Notes: generated from the sequence alone by a model not told the origin. 53,114 bases of DNA from Candidatus Rokuibacteriota bacterium (GCA_016188005.1 JACPIQ010000030.1:1-53114), one strand, 5' to 3'. Shown: positions 25,404 through 34,808, numbered from the stretch's first letter. Numbers and translations: made by a program.

Positions 25404-27133
25404 GCACGCCCTGGAGCCCGGTCGGCGCGCCGGCCCTGCCGTCGGTGGGGGCGCTCAGCCGGGTGAAGGAGCGCCTGACCGCGGCGCACGTCGTCCTCTG
25501 GGCTTGCTTCGCGATCGTGGGAACGGCCGTGGTGGTGCCGACCGGCACGCTGGTGTGGCAGAGCTTCACCAAGTCGACGCCGGCCGGAACGGTGCTGGCA
25601 CTCGACAGCTTCGCCAGGGTCCTGGGCAAGGGCGCCACCTACCAGCTCCTCCTCAACACGGTGACCTTCAGCGCAGCGATGACCGTGGTTGCGGGCGCGC
25701 TTGGCTTCCTCTTCGCCTGGATCGCGGCCCGGACCAATGCCCCGGGACGGCGCCTCATGCCGATCGCGATCCTGCTGCCGTATCTGGTGCCGCCGACGCT
25801 CGGCGCCATCACGTGGATCCTGCTCCTGTCGCCGTCCAACGGGATCATCAACATGTGGCTCAAGGCGCTCGTCGGAGGAGCCCCCTTCAACATCTACTCC
25901 TTCGCGGGCATGGTGTTCGTCGAATCGCTCTACACCTTTCCGCTCTCGTTCATGTTCTTCTTCGCCGCCCTGTCCTCGCTCAATCCCACGCTCGAGGAGG
26001 CGTCCGCGGTGTCCGGCGCGGGGCCGCTGCGCACCCTCTGGCGCACGACGGTGCCGAGCATGTGGCCCACCGTCCTCTCGGTCGCGACGCTCCTGTTCAT
26101 CATCGGCCTGGAGAGCTTCGACGTCGCCTGGTTCCTGGGCTATCCGGCGAAGATCTACCTCCTCAGCATCGAGGTCTTTCTGCTCACGCGCTACAAGTAC
26201 CCCCCCGATCTCGGCTCGGCCGCGGTGTTCGGCGTGATCGCGTTCCTCGCCGCGGTCGCGATGATCGCCGCGTACCGCCGCGTCACCCGACAGCGCGAGC
26301 GGTTTGCGACGATCACCGGCAAGGGGTATCGCCCCGGGGATCTCGACATCCGCTGGATGCGCTGGCCCGCGTCGATCGTGTTCTATCTCCTGGTGACGGT
26401 CATCGGCGTCCTCCCCGTGCTCCTCCTCCTCGCCATATCGGTCGACGCCGTGAGCTGGCCCTTCCGGATCACGTCGAGACCCAGTCTCGAGAACTTCCGA
26501 TGGATCCTGACGGACTCGGAATCCCTCCGGGCGATCGGCAATACCGCATTCCTCGCGATCGGCGGGGCATTCACGGTCGTCATCCTCGGGTTCTTCGTCG
26601 GCTACATCGGCGTCCGCACCCAGATCCGGGGCCGCGGCGTTCTGGACTACCTCGCCTTCGTGCCGTTCGCATTTCCCAGCACGGTGCTGGCGGTTGGCAT
26701 CATCGGCGCCCTCATCACGACGCCCCTCTACAACACGATCTGGATCATGCTGCTCGCCTTCAGCATCAAGTTCCTGCCGTACGGCCTGCGCAACCTCTCG
26801 AACAACATGCTGCAGATCCATCCCGAGCTGGAGGAGGCGTCGTACGCCGCGGGGGCCGGGCTGATGCGGACGCTGTGGCGGGTCGTCCTGCCGCTCACCG
26901 TGCCGGGCATCGTCGCCGCGTGGTCCCTCCTGCTGATCGTGTTCATGCGCCAGTTCAGTCTGCCGATCATGCTGTCCTCCCCGGGGTCGCAGGTGGTGAC
27001 CATCATGCTGTTCCAGGAGTTCGAGGCCGGGCAGATGGGGCACGTGGCCGCGTTCGGGATGCTCCTGGTGGGGAGCTGCATCCCTTTCATCGTGGTCGCG
27101 CGCTATCTCGGCCGGGCCTCGCAATCGATATGA
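25400..27133 (+). CDS. ABC transporter permease, two fused membrane domains
   Basis: The 577-residue protein has about 12 helices in two halves. Each half has an EAA loop that contacts the ATPase: EEASAVSGAGPLRTLW and EEASYAAGAGLMRTLW. This fused form is typical of the ferric (FbpB/SfuB) and related permeases. It joins the upstream ATPase and the downstream CoA ligase gene by four-base ATGA overlaps, so these three genes are translationally coupled. Confidence 0.94.
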   Translation: MSTPWSPVGAPALPSVGALSRVKERLTAAHVVLWACFAIVGTAVVVPTGTLVWQSFTKSTPAGTVLALDSFARVLGKGATYQLLLNTVTFSAAMTVVAGALGFLFAWIAARTNAPGRRLMPIAILLPYLVPPTLGAITWILLLSPSNGIINMWLKALVGGAPFNIYSFAGMVFVESLYTFPLSFMFFFAALSSLNPTLEEASAVSGAGPLRTLWRTTVPSMWPTVLSVATLLFIIGLESFDVAWFLGYPAKIYLLSIEVFLLTRYKYPPDLGSAAVFGVIAFLAAVAMIAAYRRVTRQRERFATITGKGYRPGDLDIRWMRWPASIVFYLLVTVIGVLPVLLLLAISVDAVSWPFRITSRPSLENFRWILTDSESLRAIGNTAFLAIGGAFTVVILGFFVGYIGVRTQIRGRGVLDYLAFVPFAFPSTVLAVGIIGALITTPLYNTIWIMLLAFSIKFLPYGLRNLSNNMLQIHPELEEASYAAGAGLMRTLWRVVLPLTVPGIVAAWSLLLIVFMRQFSLPIMLSSPGSQVVTIMLFQEFEAGQMGHVAAFGMLLVGSCIPFIVVARYLGRASQSI

Positions 27134-28722
27134 CACCGCGAACCTTGTCGGAACTCCTCGACCGGCGTGGCGGGGAGCCGGCGGTGATCTACGGCGAGCG
27201 CGTGCTCAGCTATGGCGACCTTGCTGAGCGCAGCCGCAGGCTGGCGCGCGGCCTCGCCGATCTGGGCATCGGCGCCGGCGACCGGGTCGCCTTCTGGCTC
27301 CCCAACACACCGGACTACCTCTGCCTCCTGTTCGCGTGCGCCCGACTCGGGGCGATCACCGTCTCGGTGAACACCCGTTTCCGCGAGGCCGAGGTGGGCG
27401 ACATCGTGGGCCGTTCCGGCGCGCGCGCGCTCGTGCTGTGGCCGAGCTTCCTTGGCATACCCTTCCTCGACATCCTGGCCGGCATCGATCGGGGGCAGCT
27501 CGCCGGGGTGGAGACCCTCATCCTCTACGGCGAAGCGAGCGACCCGGTACCCCGTGTCCTGCCGGACGTCGGCCGCCGCAGCGTTGCGGTGGCGGAGCTG
27601 GCCGAGCGGCCGGCGAGGCCGGCCACGTGTCCCGCGGACAATGCCGGATGCGCGATCTTCACGACCTCGGGCACGACGCGGGCGCCCAAGTTCGTGCTGC
27701 ACGGCCAGCACGGCGTCGCCAGCCACTCCCTCGATGTGGCGCGGGCCTTCGGCTACGATCGTCCGGGCGCCGTGGCTCTGCTCGCCATCCCGCTGTGCGG
27801 TGTCTTCGGCTTCTCGCAGGCGCTGGCAACGCTCGCCGCCGGGGGCGTCATGGTCATGACCCCGACGTTCGAGGCGGCGCTGGCGGCGCAGCTCATCCAC
27901 CGCCACCAGGTCACCCACACCAACGGCGGCGACGACATGGTCGCTCGCTTGCTCGACGCCGTGCCGGGAGAGAGGCCCTTCCCCTCCCTCGACGGGATCG
28001 GATACGCGGCGTTCAACAGCGCGCTGGCCGACTTACCCGCGCGCGCCGAGAGGCGCGGGCTCCGCCTGTTCGGGCTCTACGGCATGAGCGAGGTGCTCGC
28101 GCTCTTTGCCCGCCAGCCGCTCGAGCTACCCGTCGAGCGGCGCCGCCGCGCCGGGGGCATCCCGGTCGCGGGCGTGGCGCGCGTGCGGGCACGCAACCCG
28201 GAGTCTGGCGCGATCCTCCCGCACGGAGAGGCGGGGGAGCTCGAGGTCAGGGGGCCGAGCCTGATGCTCTCCTATTTCGGAGATCCTGCGGCGACGAAGG
28301 CGGCCTTCACCGAGGATGGCTTCCTCCGCACCGGTGACCTCGGCTACACGGAGGAGGATGGCGGCTTCGTCTTTCTCGCGCGCATCGGCGACGTGCTGCG
28401 GCTGGGCGGCTTCCTCGTGTCCCCGGCCGAGATCGAGTCGACGCTGCTCGAGGTGCCGGGCATCGCCGACGCGCAGGCGGTGGCGGTGGCGACGCCCGCC
28501 GGCACTCGCCCCGTGGCCTTCGTGGTCGTCCGGCCCGGCGCGCCGCTCGATGAGGCCGCGGCCATCGCGCACTGCCGTGCACGCATCGCGAAGTACAAGG
28601 TGCCGGTCCGGATCGTCGGTCTCGACGCCTTCCCGGTCACGCAGAGCGCGAACGGCACCAAGATCCAGCGCGCCAAGCTCCGGGCCATGGCGGAGGAGGC
28701 GATGCGGCGCCGGCCCGGCTGA
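27130..28722 (+). CDS. AMP-dependent acyl-CoA synthetase/ligase
   Basis: The 530-residue protein has the adenylate-forming motifs: FTTSGTTRAPK (P-loop variant with Arg instead of Gly), LYGMSEV, RTGDLGY and the C-terminal NGTKIQRAKLR with the catalytic Lys. It should activate a carboxylic acid to a CoA thioester. Coupling by ATGA overlap to an ABC permease makes the imported compound, or the acid that the operon's hydrolase releases from it, the likely substrate. Chain length and ring type cannot be told. Confidence 0.9.
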   Translation: MTPRTLSELLDRRGGEPAVIYGERVLSYGDLAERSRRLARGLADLGIGAGDRVAFWLPNTPDYLCLLFACARLGAITVSVNTRFREAEVGDIVGRSGARALVLWPSFLGIPFLDILAGIDRGQLAGVETLILYGEASDPVPRVLPDVGRRSVAVAELAERPARPATCPADNAGCAIFTTSGTTRAPKFVLHGQHGVASHSLDVARAFGYDRPGAVALLAIPLCGVFGFSQALATLAAGGVMVMTPTFEAALAAQLIHRHQVTHTNGGDDMVARLLDAVPGERPFPSLDGIGYAAFNSALADLPARAERRGLRLFGLYGMSEVLALFARQPLELPVERRRRAGGIPVAGVARVRARNPESGAILPHGEAGELEVRGPSLMLSYFGDPAATKAAFTEDGFLRTGDLGYTEEDGGFVFLARIGDVLRLGGFLVSPAEIESTLLEVPGIADAQAVAVATPAGTRPVAFVVVRPGAPLDEAAAIAHCRARIAKYKVPVRIVGLDAFPVTQSANGTKIQRAKLRAMAEEAMRRRPG

Positions 28723-28902
28723 GCCCCCGCGGGACACCGGGCCTCGGGCGACGCGGCGCTGCAGGGACCGCCGGCCGGCGCGCGCGCCACTGCCGAGAGA
28801 CGGTGACGCGGGGTCGCGCCGGGGCGAGGGATGCCGGCGCCAGCGGGAAACCGAGCGAACCGCGCGGCGTGTTTCGGTAGAATAGGCCCCGGGAAACGAT
28901 CC

Positions 28903-29193
28903 ATGGCGCGCTACCGGGTTCTTCGCTGGCAGGACATCCCGTCCGTCGTCGAGGCCTGGGACGGCGACCAGAGCGCGAGCCTGCAGCTGTCGCAGCGCTT
29001 CCAGGACCTCATCGACGCCGTGGCCATGCGCACGGGGGCCTCGGAGTCGGACGCCTACCTGGCGGGGTGGAGCCGGGACGACCAGGCCGAGCGGCCCGGT
29101 GGCCCGGACGCCGTCGCGGCTGAGGTCGCGGCCGAGCTCGAGGCCAGCTTCGAGACGCTTCTGTCCCGCCACATGCTCCCGCCCCGGGGGTGA
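28903..29193 (+). CDS. Small conserved protein of the Virulence_fact (PF13769) type
   Basis: The 96-residue protein begins MARYRVLRWQDIPSVVEAWD and contains RFQDLIDAVAMRTG and DAYLAGW. These are features I recognise from a small family labelled virulence factor in Pfam, common in alphaproteobacteria near one-carbon genes; no mechanism is known. TAGAAT at 28878-28883 may be its -10 box. The longer frame upstream has no family features, so the ATG at 28903 is preferred. Confidence 0.65.
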   Translation: MARYRVLRWQDIPSVVEAWDGDQSASLQLSQRFQDLIDAVAMRTGASESDAYLAGWSRDDQAERPGGPDAVAAEVAAELEASFETLLSRHMLPPRG

Positions 29194-29491
29194 GGAAGCC
29201 GGCGTGTCGGCGTGCCGGCTCTCCACGATCCCACAACGCCCATGAAGGCCGCGGAACGCGTTGCCGCTTCGCCGCCAGACGTTGCGAGCGGCGCCGCGCC
29301 CGAGGCGCCCGTGCCACGGAATGGTGGTAAGATCGCCATCCGCGGGGGCGGATGGACGCCGTGGCCGCCCCGGAAGTCCGTCGGGGTATCCCGGCTCCGA
29401 ACCTGGCATCGGACCTGTCCCGTCGCCGGCGCGGCCGGACCCCGAGAAGCCCGGGCTGTCCCACACCTCCAACGCGTAGCGAGGGTGCTCC

Positions 29492-31444
29492 ATGGCAGAG
29501 AAGACGAGAGCCACCGCCACACCCATCCAGGCCCTTCTCCGGGAGCGACGGAAGTTCGCTCCCCCGAAGGCGTTTGCCCAGCAGGCCAATGCCCGCCGGG
29601 CGTCCGTCTACACGGAGGCGGCCAGGGACCCCGTGAAGTTCTGGGAGCGATGGGCAAGGGAGCTCCACTGGTTCAAGCCGTGGAAGAAGGGGCTCGACTG
29701 GAAACTGCCGTATGCCAAGTGGTTCGTCGGCGGCAAGCTCAACGTCTCCCATAACTGCCTCGACCGCCACATCGAGACCCCCGTCCGCAACAAGGCGGCG
29801 CTGATCTGGGAAGGGGAGCCGGGGGACACCCGGACCCTCACCTACTGGGACCTCTACCGCGACGTCAACCGCTTCGCCGCCGCCCTCAAGAAGCATGGCG
29901 TCAAGAAGGGGGACCGGGTCACCATCTACATGCCCATGGTGCCCGAGCTGGCCGTGGCCATGCTGGCCTGCGCCAGGATCGGCGCGCCCCACAGCGTGAT
30001 CTTCGCCGGCTTCGCGCCCGACGCCATCCGCGACCGGATCCACGACGCCGAGTCGAAGATCATCCTGACGGCCGACGGCGGGTACCGGCGGGGCAGCATC
30101 GTCCCCCTCAAGAAGAACGTGGACGAGGCGCTCAAGGAGTGCCCGGACGTCACCACCGTGGTCGTCCTCAGGCGCACGCGCCAGGACGTCGCCATGGAGC
30201 CCGGCCGTGACGTCTGGTGGGAGGCCTTCATCCAGGATGCGCCTGCCCGGTGCCCGGCCGAGAAGATGGACTCCGAGGACATGCTCTACCTGCTCTACAC
30301 CTCGGGCTCGACGGGCAAGCCCAAGGGCATCGTCCACACCACCGGCGGCTACCTCACGGGGATCTACGCGACAACCAAGTGGGTCTTCGACCTCAAGGAC
30401 ACCGACGTCTACTGGTGCACGGCGGATGTGGGCTGGGTCACGGGCCACTCCTACGTGGTGTACGGTCCGCTGGCCAATGGCGCCACCACCGTCATGTACG
30501 AGGGGACGCCCGACACCCCCGACCGCGATCGCTTCTGGCGCATCATCGAGCGGCACGGGATCACCATCTGCTACACGGCCCCGACCGCCATCCGCACCTT
30601 CATGCGCTGGGGCGAGGAGTATCCGAACCGCTGCGATCTCTCGAGCCTGAGGCTCCTCGGGACTGTCGGGGAGCCCATCAACCCCGAGGCCTGGGTGTGG
30701 TACTGGAAGCACATCGGCCGCGGGCGCTGCCCCGTGGTGGACACCTGGTGGCAGACCGAGACCGGACAGATCCTGATCACGCCCTTGCCCGGGCTCGTCC
30801 CGCAGAAGCCGGGGTCGGCGACGCGGCCCTTCCCGGGCATCGACGCCGAGGTGGTGAATGACAAGGGCGAGCCCACCACGGCGGGTTACCTCGTCCTGAA
30901 GAAGCCCTGGCCCGCCATGCTGCGCGGCATCTACCGGGACCCGCAGCGCTACCAGGCCCAGTACTGGAACCGCTTCCCCGGGATGTACTTCACCGGGGAC
31001 GGCGCCAAGCGTGACGAAGACGGCTACTTCTGGCTGCTCGGCCGAGTGGACGACGTCATGAACGTCTCCGGGCATCGCGTCTCCACCATGGAGGTGGAGT
31101 CGGCGCTGGTGGACCACCCGCTGGTGGCCGAGGCCGCCGTCATCGGCCGACCCCACGAGATCAAGGGGCAGGCCATCGCCGCCTTCGTCACGATCCGGGA
31201 CGGGCACAAGGGGACCAAGGAGCTGATGGAGGAGATCAAGGGGCACGTGACCAAGAAGATCGGGGCGCTGGCCCGTCCCGACGATCTGATCTTCTCCGCC
31301 GACCTGCCGAAGACCCGGAGCGGCAAGATCATGCGCCGGCTCCTCCGGGACATCGCCGAGGGCCGCGCCCTGGGTGACACCACCACCCTCGCCGACCCGG
31401 CGGTCGTCGCCACCCTCAAGGAGAAGTACGGCGAGGAGGAGTAG
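29492..31444 (+). CDS. acs: Acetyl-CoA synthetase
   Basis: The 650-residue protein has the full Acs layout: [20 protein letters not shown] (P-loop), [18 protein letters not shown], and the C-terminal [13 protein letters not shown] with the catalytic, acetylation-controlled Lys. It converts acetate, ATP and CoA to acetyl-CoA. Length fits AMP-forming Acs. The 298-bp gap before it (29194-29491) is GC-rich with no gene or clear promoter that I can support. No actP or acetylase gene is adjacent. Confidence 0.96.
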   Translation: MAEKTRATATPIQALLRERRKFAPPKAFAQQANARRASVYTEAARDPVKFWERWARELHWFKPWKKGLDWKLPYAKWFVGGKLNVSHNCLDRHIETPVRNKAALIWEGEPGDTRTLTYWDLYRDVNRFAAALKKHGVKKGDRVTIYMPMVPELAVAMLACARIGAPHSVIFAGFAPDAIRDRIHDAESKIILTADGGYRRGSIVPLKKNVDEALKECPDVTTVVVLRRTRQDVAMEPGRDVWWEAFIQDAPARCPAEKMDSEDMLYLLYTSGSTGKPKGIVHTTGGYLTGIYATTKWVFDLKDTDVYWCTADVGWVTGHSYVVYGPLANGATTVMYEGTPDTPDRDRFWRIIERHGITICYTAPTAIRTFMRWGEEYPNRCDLSSLRLLGTVGEPINPEAWVWYWKHIGRGRCPVVDTWWQTETGQILITPLPGLVPQKPGSATRPFPGIDAEVVNDKGEPTTAGYLVLKKPWPAMLRGIYRDPQRYQAQYWNRFPGMYFTGDGAKRDEDGYFWLLGRVDDVMNVSGHRVSTMEVESALVDHPLVAEAAVIGRPHEIKGQAIAAFVTIRDGHKGTKELMEEIKGHVTKKIGALARPDDLIFSADLPKTRSGKIMRRLLRDIAEGRALGDTTTLADPAVVATLKEKYGEEE

Positions 31445-31630
31445 GGCGAGCGCCGATCCCGACGGTACAGCGGCCCCACAGCGGCTTGCGGACGTCGTTG
31501 AAGTGTGGCAGGTTCTCCCTTGCGTGGCGCTCGCGTTCGGGCCCTCGGGCGCACGTGACCGGACCAACGGCGGCCTCTCAGGCGGGTTGCCGGAGCTGAA
31601 GTGGGAGTCCTCTGGGCTGGAGGCCAAGCG

Positions 31631-32191
31631 ATGCAAGCTCTGAGGGGAGGGCGCGGCGTCAGGCTTCCCGAGGCAGGCTCGTCGCGGTCCGGGCGGGGGT
31701 GCCTCCTCATGTGCGCCGGGGTGGTGGTCGCGCTTCTGATGGCAGGCTGCGTGCTCCCCCCCACCAGCCCGGCGCCTCCTCGGGTGGACGTCCTGGGGGG
31801 AGATGCCCGGGCGCTCGTCTACGGGACGACGGCACGGGCGGTCATCGAGCATCCTTCGCTGCGCGAGGGCGTCCGCAGGCTCTTCGGCCCCGACTGGGCG
31901 GCCACGGGCGCGGAGCGGCGCGTGTCGCTGCCTGCGCCAGACTTCTTCGGCGGGTCTGAGCCCCCACGCCTGCTTCGGATTGGCGGACGGGAGTATGTGG
32001 CTGTTCCCGGGTGCGTCGAGCGGACCTGCCGGACCCACCGCGCACTGCTGCTGATCGCAGGTCCCACCGAGCTGCTCGCCCGCCTCGACGATGGGGGCCT
32101 CAGCGTCCACTACGTGCACGGGGCGGGGCTGGCGCCGAGCCCGGAGGTCCGAGCGCTCGTGGACGCGGCGGGGCGTGCCCTCAGGCCATAG
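31631..32191 (+). CDS. Putative lipoprotein, possibly lysozyme-inhibitor (Ivy)-like
   Basis: The 186-residue protein has a hydrophobic stretch ending in the lipobox LMAGC, so a lipid anchor on Cys is likely. The mature part holds GCVERTCRTHRALL, resembling the loop C-x4-C-x2-H of Ivy-type lysozyme inhibitors (CKPHDCxxH). The match is weak and limited to that loop and the order of nearby strands. The start is uncertain; ATG 31631 gives a long n-region, and a later ATG (31709) is possible. The 186 bp upstream show nothing else. Confidence 0.5.
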   Translation: MQALRGGRGVRLPEAGSSRSGRGCLLMCAGVVVALLMAGCVLPPTSPAPPRVDVLGGDARALVYGTTARAVIEHPSLREGVRRLFGPDWAATGAERRVSLPAPDFFGGSEPPRLLRIGGREYVAVPGCVERTCRTHRALLLIAGPTELLARLDDGGLSVHYVHGAGLAPSPEVRALVDAAGRALRP

Positions 32192-32260
32192 AACCCCCTG
32201 CGTGCGAATCACGGCGGCGGCCCCCGTCGTCGGCCCACCGACCACACGGCGCAGATCGGA

Positions 32261-32266
32261 TACAAT
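32261..32266 (+). promoter_or_regulatory. Candidate -10 box TACAAT before a small secreted protein gene
   Basis: TACAAT lies 7 nt before the ATG at 32274, again a spacing that would give a leaderless message. No -35 consensus is visible. Confidence 0.45.
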
Positions 32267-32273
32267 ACGGCCC

Positions 32274-32585
32274 ATGGCGGCGCGGCGCCTCGCCCTCTTG
32301 CTCTTGCTGTATGTCTCGCTCGACGTGGCCAATCCCTTGATGCCGGGAGCCGTTCACTTCGTGGACGGCTCGGTCGAGGTGGTTCAAGCTGATCGCGCCC
32401 GACCCGAGAGCCTTGCCGCCCCTGTGCCCCTCGTCCGCCTGCCGACGCTCGACCGGCCACAGGCCGCTGTCCAGAGCCTCCCGTCCTCGCGCCCCATGAC
32501 CGTCCATAGCCGGCAGGCCCTGCTTCCGGTCCGGCGCCCGCCTGACGCCTCCTCAGGTCCCCCCTCGCCCTCAGAAGACCACTAG
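32274..32585 (+). CDS. Small secreted protein of unknown function
   Basis: The 103-residue protein has an N-terminal hydrophobic segment (MAARRLALLLLLYVSLDVANP) that looks like a signal peptide or anchor. The rest is Pro-rich and lacks a recognisable fold (FVDGSVEVVQADRARPE near the start). The TACAAT box 7 nt upstream and the clear signal peptide support it as a gene. It precedes a 32-aa membrane ORF and a Na+/H+ antiporter gene on the same strand. Confidence 0.6.
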   Translation: MAARRLALLLLLYVSLDVANPLMPGAVHFVDGSVEVVQADRARPESLAAPVPLVRLPTLDRPQAAVQSLPSSRPMTVHSRQALLPVRRPPDASSGPPSPSEDH

Positions 32586-32665
32586 CCCGTCCTCGCGCCT
32601 TCGCGTCAAGGCCTGCCGCCGTTGCGGCAGCGCGCCCTGTCTCTCTCTCCGCGGAGGACGGCGCA

Positions 32666-32764
32666 GTGAAGATCAAGGAAGGCTGGGAAGGTCTCGTGGT
32701 GAGCCTGTGGATGCTACTGGTTGCCGGGATCCTCATCGTGGTCCTCAAGCTCATCCTTGGCTGA
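32666..32764 (+). CDS. 32-residue single-span membrane protein
   Basis: A GTG at 32666 after GGAGG (32654-32658) opens a frame to the TGA at 32762-32764. The peptide starts MKIKEGWEGLVVS and continues as one hydrophobic helix (LWMLLVAGILIVVLKLILG). The good ribosome binding site, the amphipathic head with charged residues and the pure helix support a real small protein. It lies 48 bp before the antiporter gene, so it may be a small accessory subunit, as KdpF-type peptides are for other transporters. Confidence 0.6.
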   Translation: MKIKEGWEGLVVSLWMLLVAGILIVVLKLILG

Positions 32765-32812
32765 GGGGGGCTCCATGGCCGGACCCGGCCGGTAGACGAG
32801 GACTGGGACCCG

Positions 32813-34036
32813 ATGCCGGGGTATGCCGTCCTGCCGTTCGTGGCAATGCTTCTCGCCATCGCCGTGTGTCCATTGTGGGTCCCGCACTGGTGGGAGCGGA
32901 ACCGCAACAAGCTCCTCCTGTCCTGCGGCCTCGGCCTTCCAGTCGCGGGTTTCTACCTCGTCCAGCGGCCACCCGCGCTCCTGCACACGCTGGAAGAGTA
33001 CGTGTCCTTCATGCTGCTGCTGGCCGCTCTCTACACGATCTCCGGCGGCATCCGGCTGACGGGCGACCTGGAGGCGACGCCGCTGACGAACACCGCCTTT
33101 CTGGCGGTGGGATCCGTCCTGGCGTCGCTGATCGGGACGACGGGGGCCTCGGTCCTGCTGATTCGAGCGCTGCTCGAGACCAACCGGGAGCGGAGCCGGG
33201 TCATCCACACCGTCGTCTTCTTCATCTTCCTGGTCTCGAACATCGGCGGTCTGCTCACGCCGATCGGCGATCCTCCGCTCCTCCTGGGCTATCTCAAGGG
33301 CGTCCCGTTCTTCTGGCCCCTCAGGCTGTGGCGTCACTGGCTGGTGGCCGTCGGGGCGTTGCTCGTGACCTACTTCGCCTGGGACTCCATCCAGCACGCG
33401 CGTGAGCCTCTCTCGCGGCTGCGGCGCGATCGCTCGGAGCTGCGTCCGTTGCGGGTCGAAGGGGCGGTGAATGCTCTCGCGCTCCTCGGGGTCGTCGCGG
33501 CCATCGCCCTTCTGCGCGAGCCCTGGCGCGAGGGACTGATCCTCGGCCTGGCCGGGGCATCTCTCTGGCTCACCCCCAGGCGGATCTGGCATGCCAACGG
33601 GTTCACGGCCGCCCCGATGGTCGAGGTGGCCGTGCTGTTCCTCGGCATCTTCCTGACCATGATCCCGGCGCTGGAGATTCTTCGGGCGCGAGGCCCCGGG
33701 CTGAGTGTCCAGGCCCCGTGGCAGTTCTTCTGGGCCACCGGCCTCCTGTCCGCGTTCCTCGACAACGCGCCGACTTACCTCGCCTTCCTGGCCCTCGCCC
33801 AGGGACTCGGATTGACCAGCGACGTTGTCGGGGTATCGCATGAGGTCCTGGCCGCGATCAGCGTCGGCGCGGTGTTCATGGGAGCCTGCACGTATGTCGG
33901 CAACGCGCCCAACTTCATGATCAAGGCCATGGCTGAACAGAGCGGCCTCAAGATGCCGACCTTCCTCGGCTACATGGGGTACACCGCGGTCACCCTGATC
34001 CCACTATTCACCCTGCTCACCTTCCTGCTCTTCTGA
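32813..34036 (+). CDS. Sodium:proton antiporter / ion transporter superfamily membrane protein
   Basis: The 407-residue protein has about 11 helices with two re-entrant-type signatures: SNIGGLLTPIGDPPLLLG in the first half and GAVFMGACTYVGNAPNFM in the second. These match the CitMHS/ArsB/NhaD-like group usually labelled sodium:proton antiporter. Ion transport is likely; citrate transport is an older label and not supported here. Two small ORFs for membrane or secreted proteins precede it on the same strand. Confidence 0.87.
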   Translation: MPGYAVLPFVAMLLAIAVCPLWVPHWWERNRNKLLLSCGLGLPVAGFYLVQRPPALLHTLEEYVSFMLLLAALYTISGGIRLTGDLEATPLTNTAFLAVGSVLASLIGTTGASVLLIRALLETNRERSRVIHTVVFFIFLVSNIGGLLTPIGDPPLLLGYLKGVPFFWPLRLWRHWLVAVGALLVTYFAWDSIQHAREPLSRLRRDRSELRPLRVEGAVNALALLGVVAAIALLREPWREGLILGLAGASLWLTPRRIWHANGFTAAPMVEVAVLFLGIFLTMIPALEILRARGPGLSVQAPWQFFWATGLLSAFLDNAPTYLAFLALAQGLGLTSDVVGVSHEVLAAISVGAVFMGACTYVGNAPNFMIKAMAEQSGLKMPTFLGYMGYTAVTLIPLFTLLTFLLF

Positions 34037-34397
34037 ACAAGCTCGACAAGGAGTAGGCCCAGCACCGCCGGGGGGGCGTTGACCGTCCGGAGTGCTCCGG
34101 GTCCGACCTCCTGCCCCGCGGTGAGCCTTCCCCCGGCGGGCTGTGAGTCCCCTCAGCCCCCTCCTCACTGTGAGGAGCCGGATCCCCATTTCTCGGCACA
34201 AGGCGTGCCGATTTTTCCTCGTGGTACGGGACTTTCGCCCGTGCGGATGTTCCGGGCTCCGCGGTGGGTCTTGAATATCGATGGCTTAGACCTCGTCCAA
34301 GCCAGCGGGTTGTGGGCATGGCGCTTGCGCCGGAGGTGGGCCTCGCAGTCGATGGATGGAGGGGGTCGGAGCTCCCGTTAGCCAGAGGAGATCGGTG
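34037..34397 (+). other. Intergenic region with a terminator-like hairpin
   Basis: This 361-bp gap has no gene I can support. It holds a CTCCTCA/TGAGGAG hairpin near 34171-34187 and, at 34194-34216, a CGGCAC/GTGCCG stem with a 5-nt loop followed by ATTTTT, a plausible terminator for the antiporter gene. AGAGGAGATCGGTG before 34398 is the ribosome binding site of the next gene. Confidence 0.6.
34194..34216 (+). terminator. Rho-independent terminator candidate after the antiporter
   Basis: The stem CGGCAC (34194-34199) with GTGCCG (34205-34210) is followed by a T run (34212-34216). The stem is short but the T run is unusual for this GC-rich sequence. Confidence 0.55.
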
Positions 34398-34808
34398 ATG
34401 GACGAGATCAAACAGCGACTCGAAGCGGAACTGAGCCGGACGGTGGACAGGATCCGCCGGATGGGGGGAGGGGTCGTCTTCGAGGATTTCCCGGGCGCCA
34501 TCGGAGACAACACGCCCATGGCCGATGAGGTGGACGTGATCCGCGTCAACGAGGACAGGGAAATCAGCTTTGCCACCCGCAGCTTGCTCGTGGAGCGCGC
34601 CAACAAGCTGGCAGAGGCGCTGGAGCGCCTGCGCGAGGGCGAGTACGGGATCTGCCAGGAGTGCGGCGAGCGCATCGCGCCGGCCCGTCTCCGGGCCATG
34701 CCCGAAGTGCTCACCTGCGTCCGCTGCCAGGATCGGCTGGAGCGGACCACCAGCCGGCTCGCGCCCGCGGGCGCGGCCTTCGGCGGTGACGACCACGACG
34801 ACGACTAG
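34398..34808 (+). CDS. TraR/DksA family zinc-finger protein
   Basis: The 136-residue protein has an N-terminal coiled-coil region (about 1-85) and the DksA/TraR zinc motif CQECGERI...CVRCQD near the C-terminus. All four Cys are present. Family members bind in the RNA polymerase secondary channel and modulate promoters, with or without ppGpp. The acidic pair at the coiled-coil tip cannot be assigned safely. An Asp-rich tail (DDHDDD) is unusual. It is likely a single gene, bounded by the gap upstream and convergent gene downstream. Confidence 0.9.
   Translation: MDEIKQRLEAELSRTVDRIRRMGGGVVFEDFPGAIGDNTPMADEVDVIRVNEDREISFATRSLLVERANKLAEALERLREGEYGICQECGERIAPARLRAMPEVLTCVRCQDRLERTTSRLAPAGAAFGGDDHDDD

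Noticed and set aside
23203-27133. Ferric iron ABC transporter
   Set aside because: The Tyr pair of iron-binding proteins is missing and the operon holds a CoA ligase and a hydrolase, so an organic substrate is more likely.
31512-31535. TGGCAG...TTGC resembling a sigma-54 promoter after acs
   Set aside because: The spacing is too long (8 bp instead of 5) and the first box is off consensus.
29009-32332. 1107-residue open frame on the minus strand
   Set aside because: It is antisense to acs and its neighbours, shows no domain, and its composition is that of a GC-rich shadow frame.
34037-34397. tRNA or riboswitch in the gap before the DksA-type gene
   Set aside because: No TpsiC-type loop, CCA end or known aptamer motif can be traced; only simple hairpins are present.
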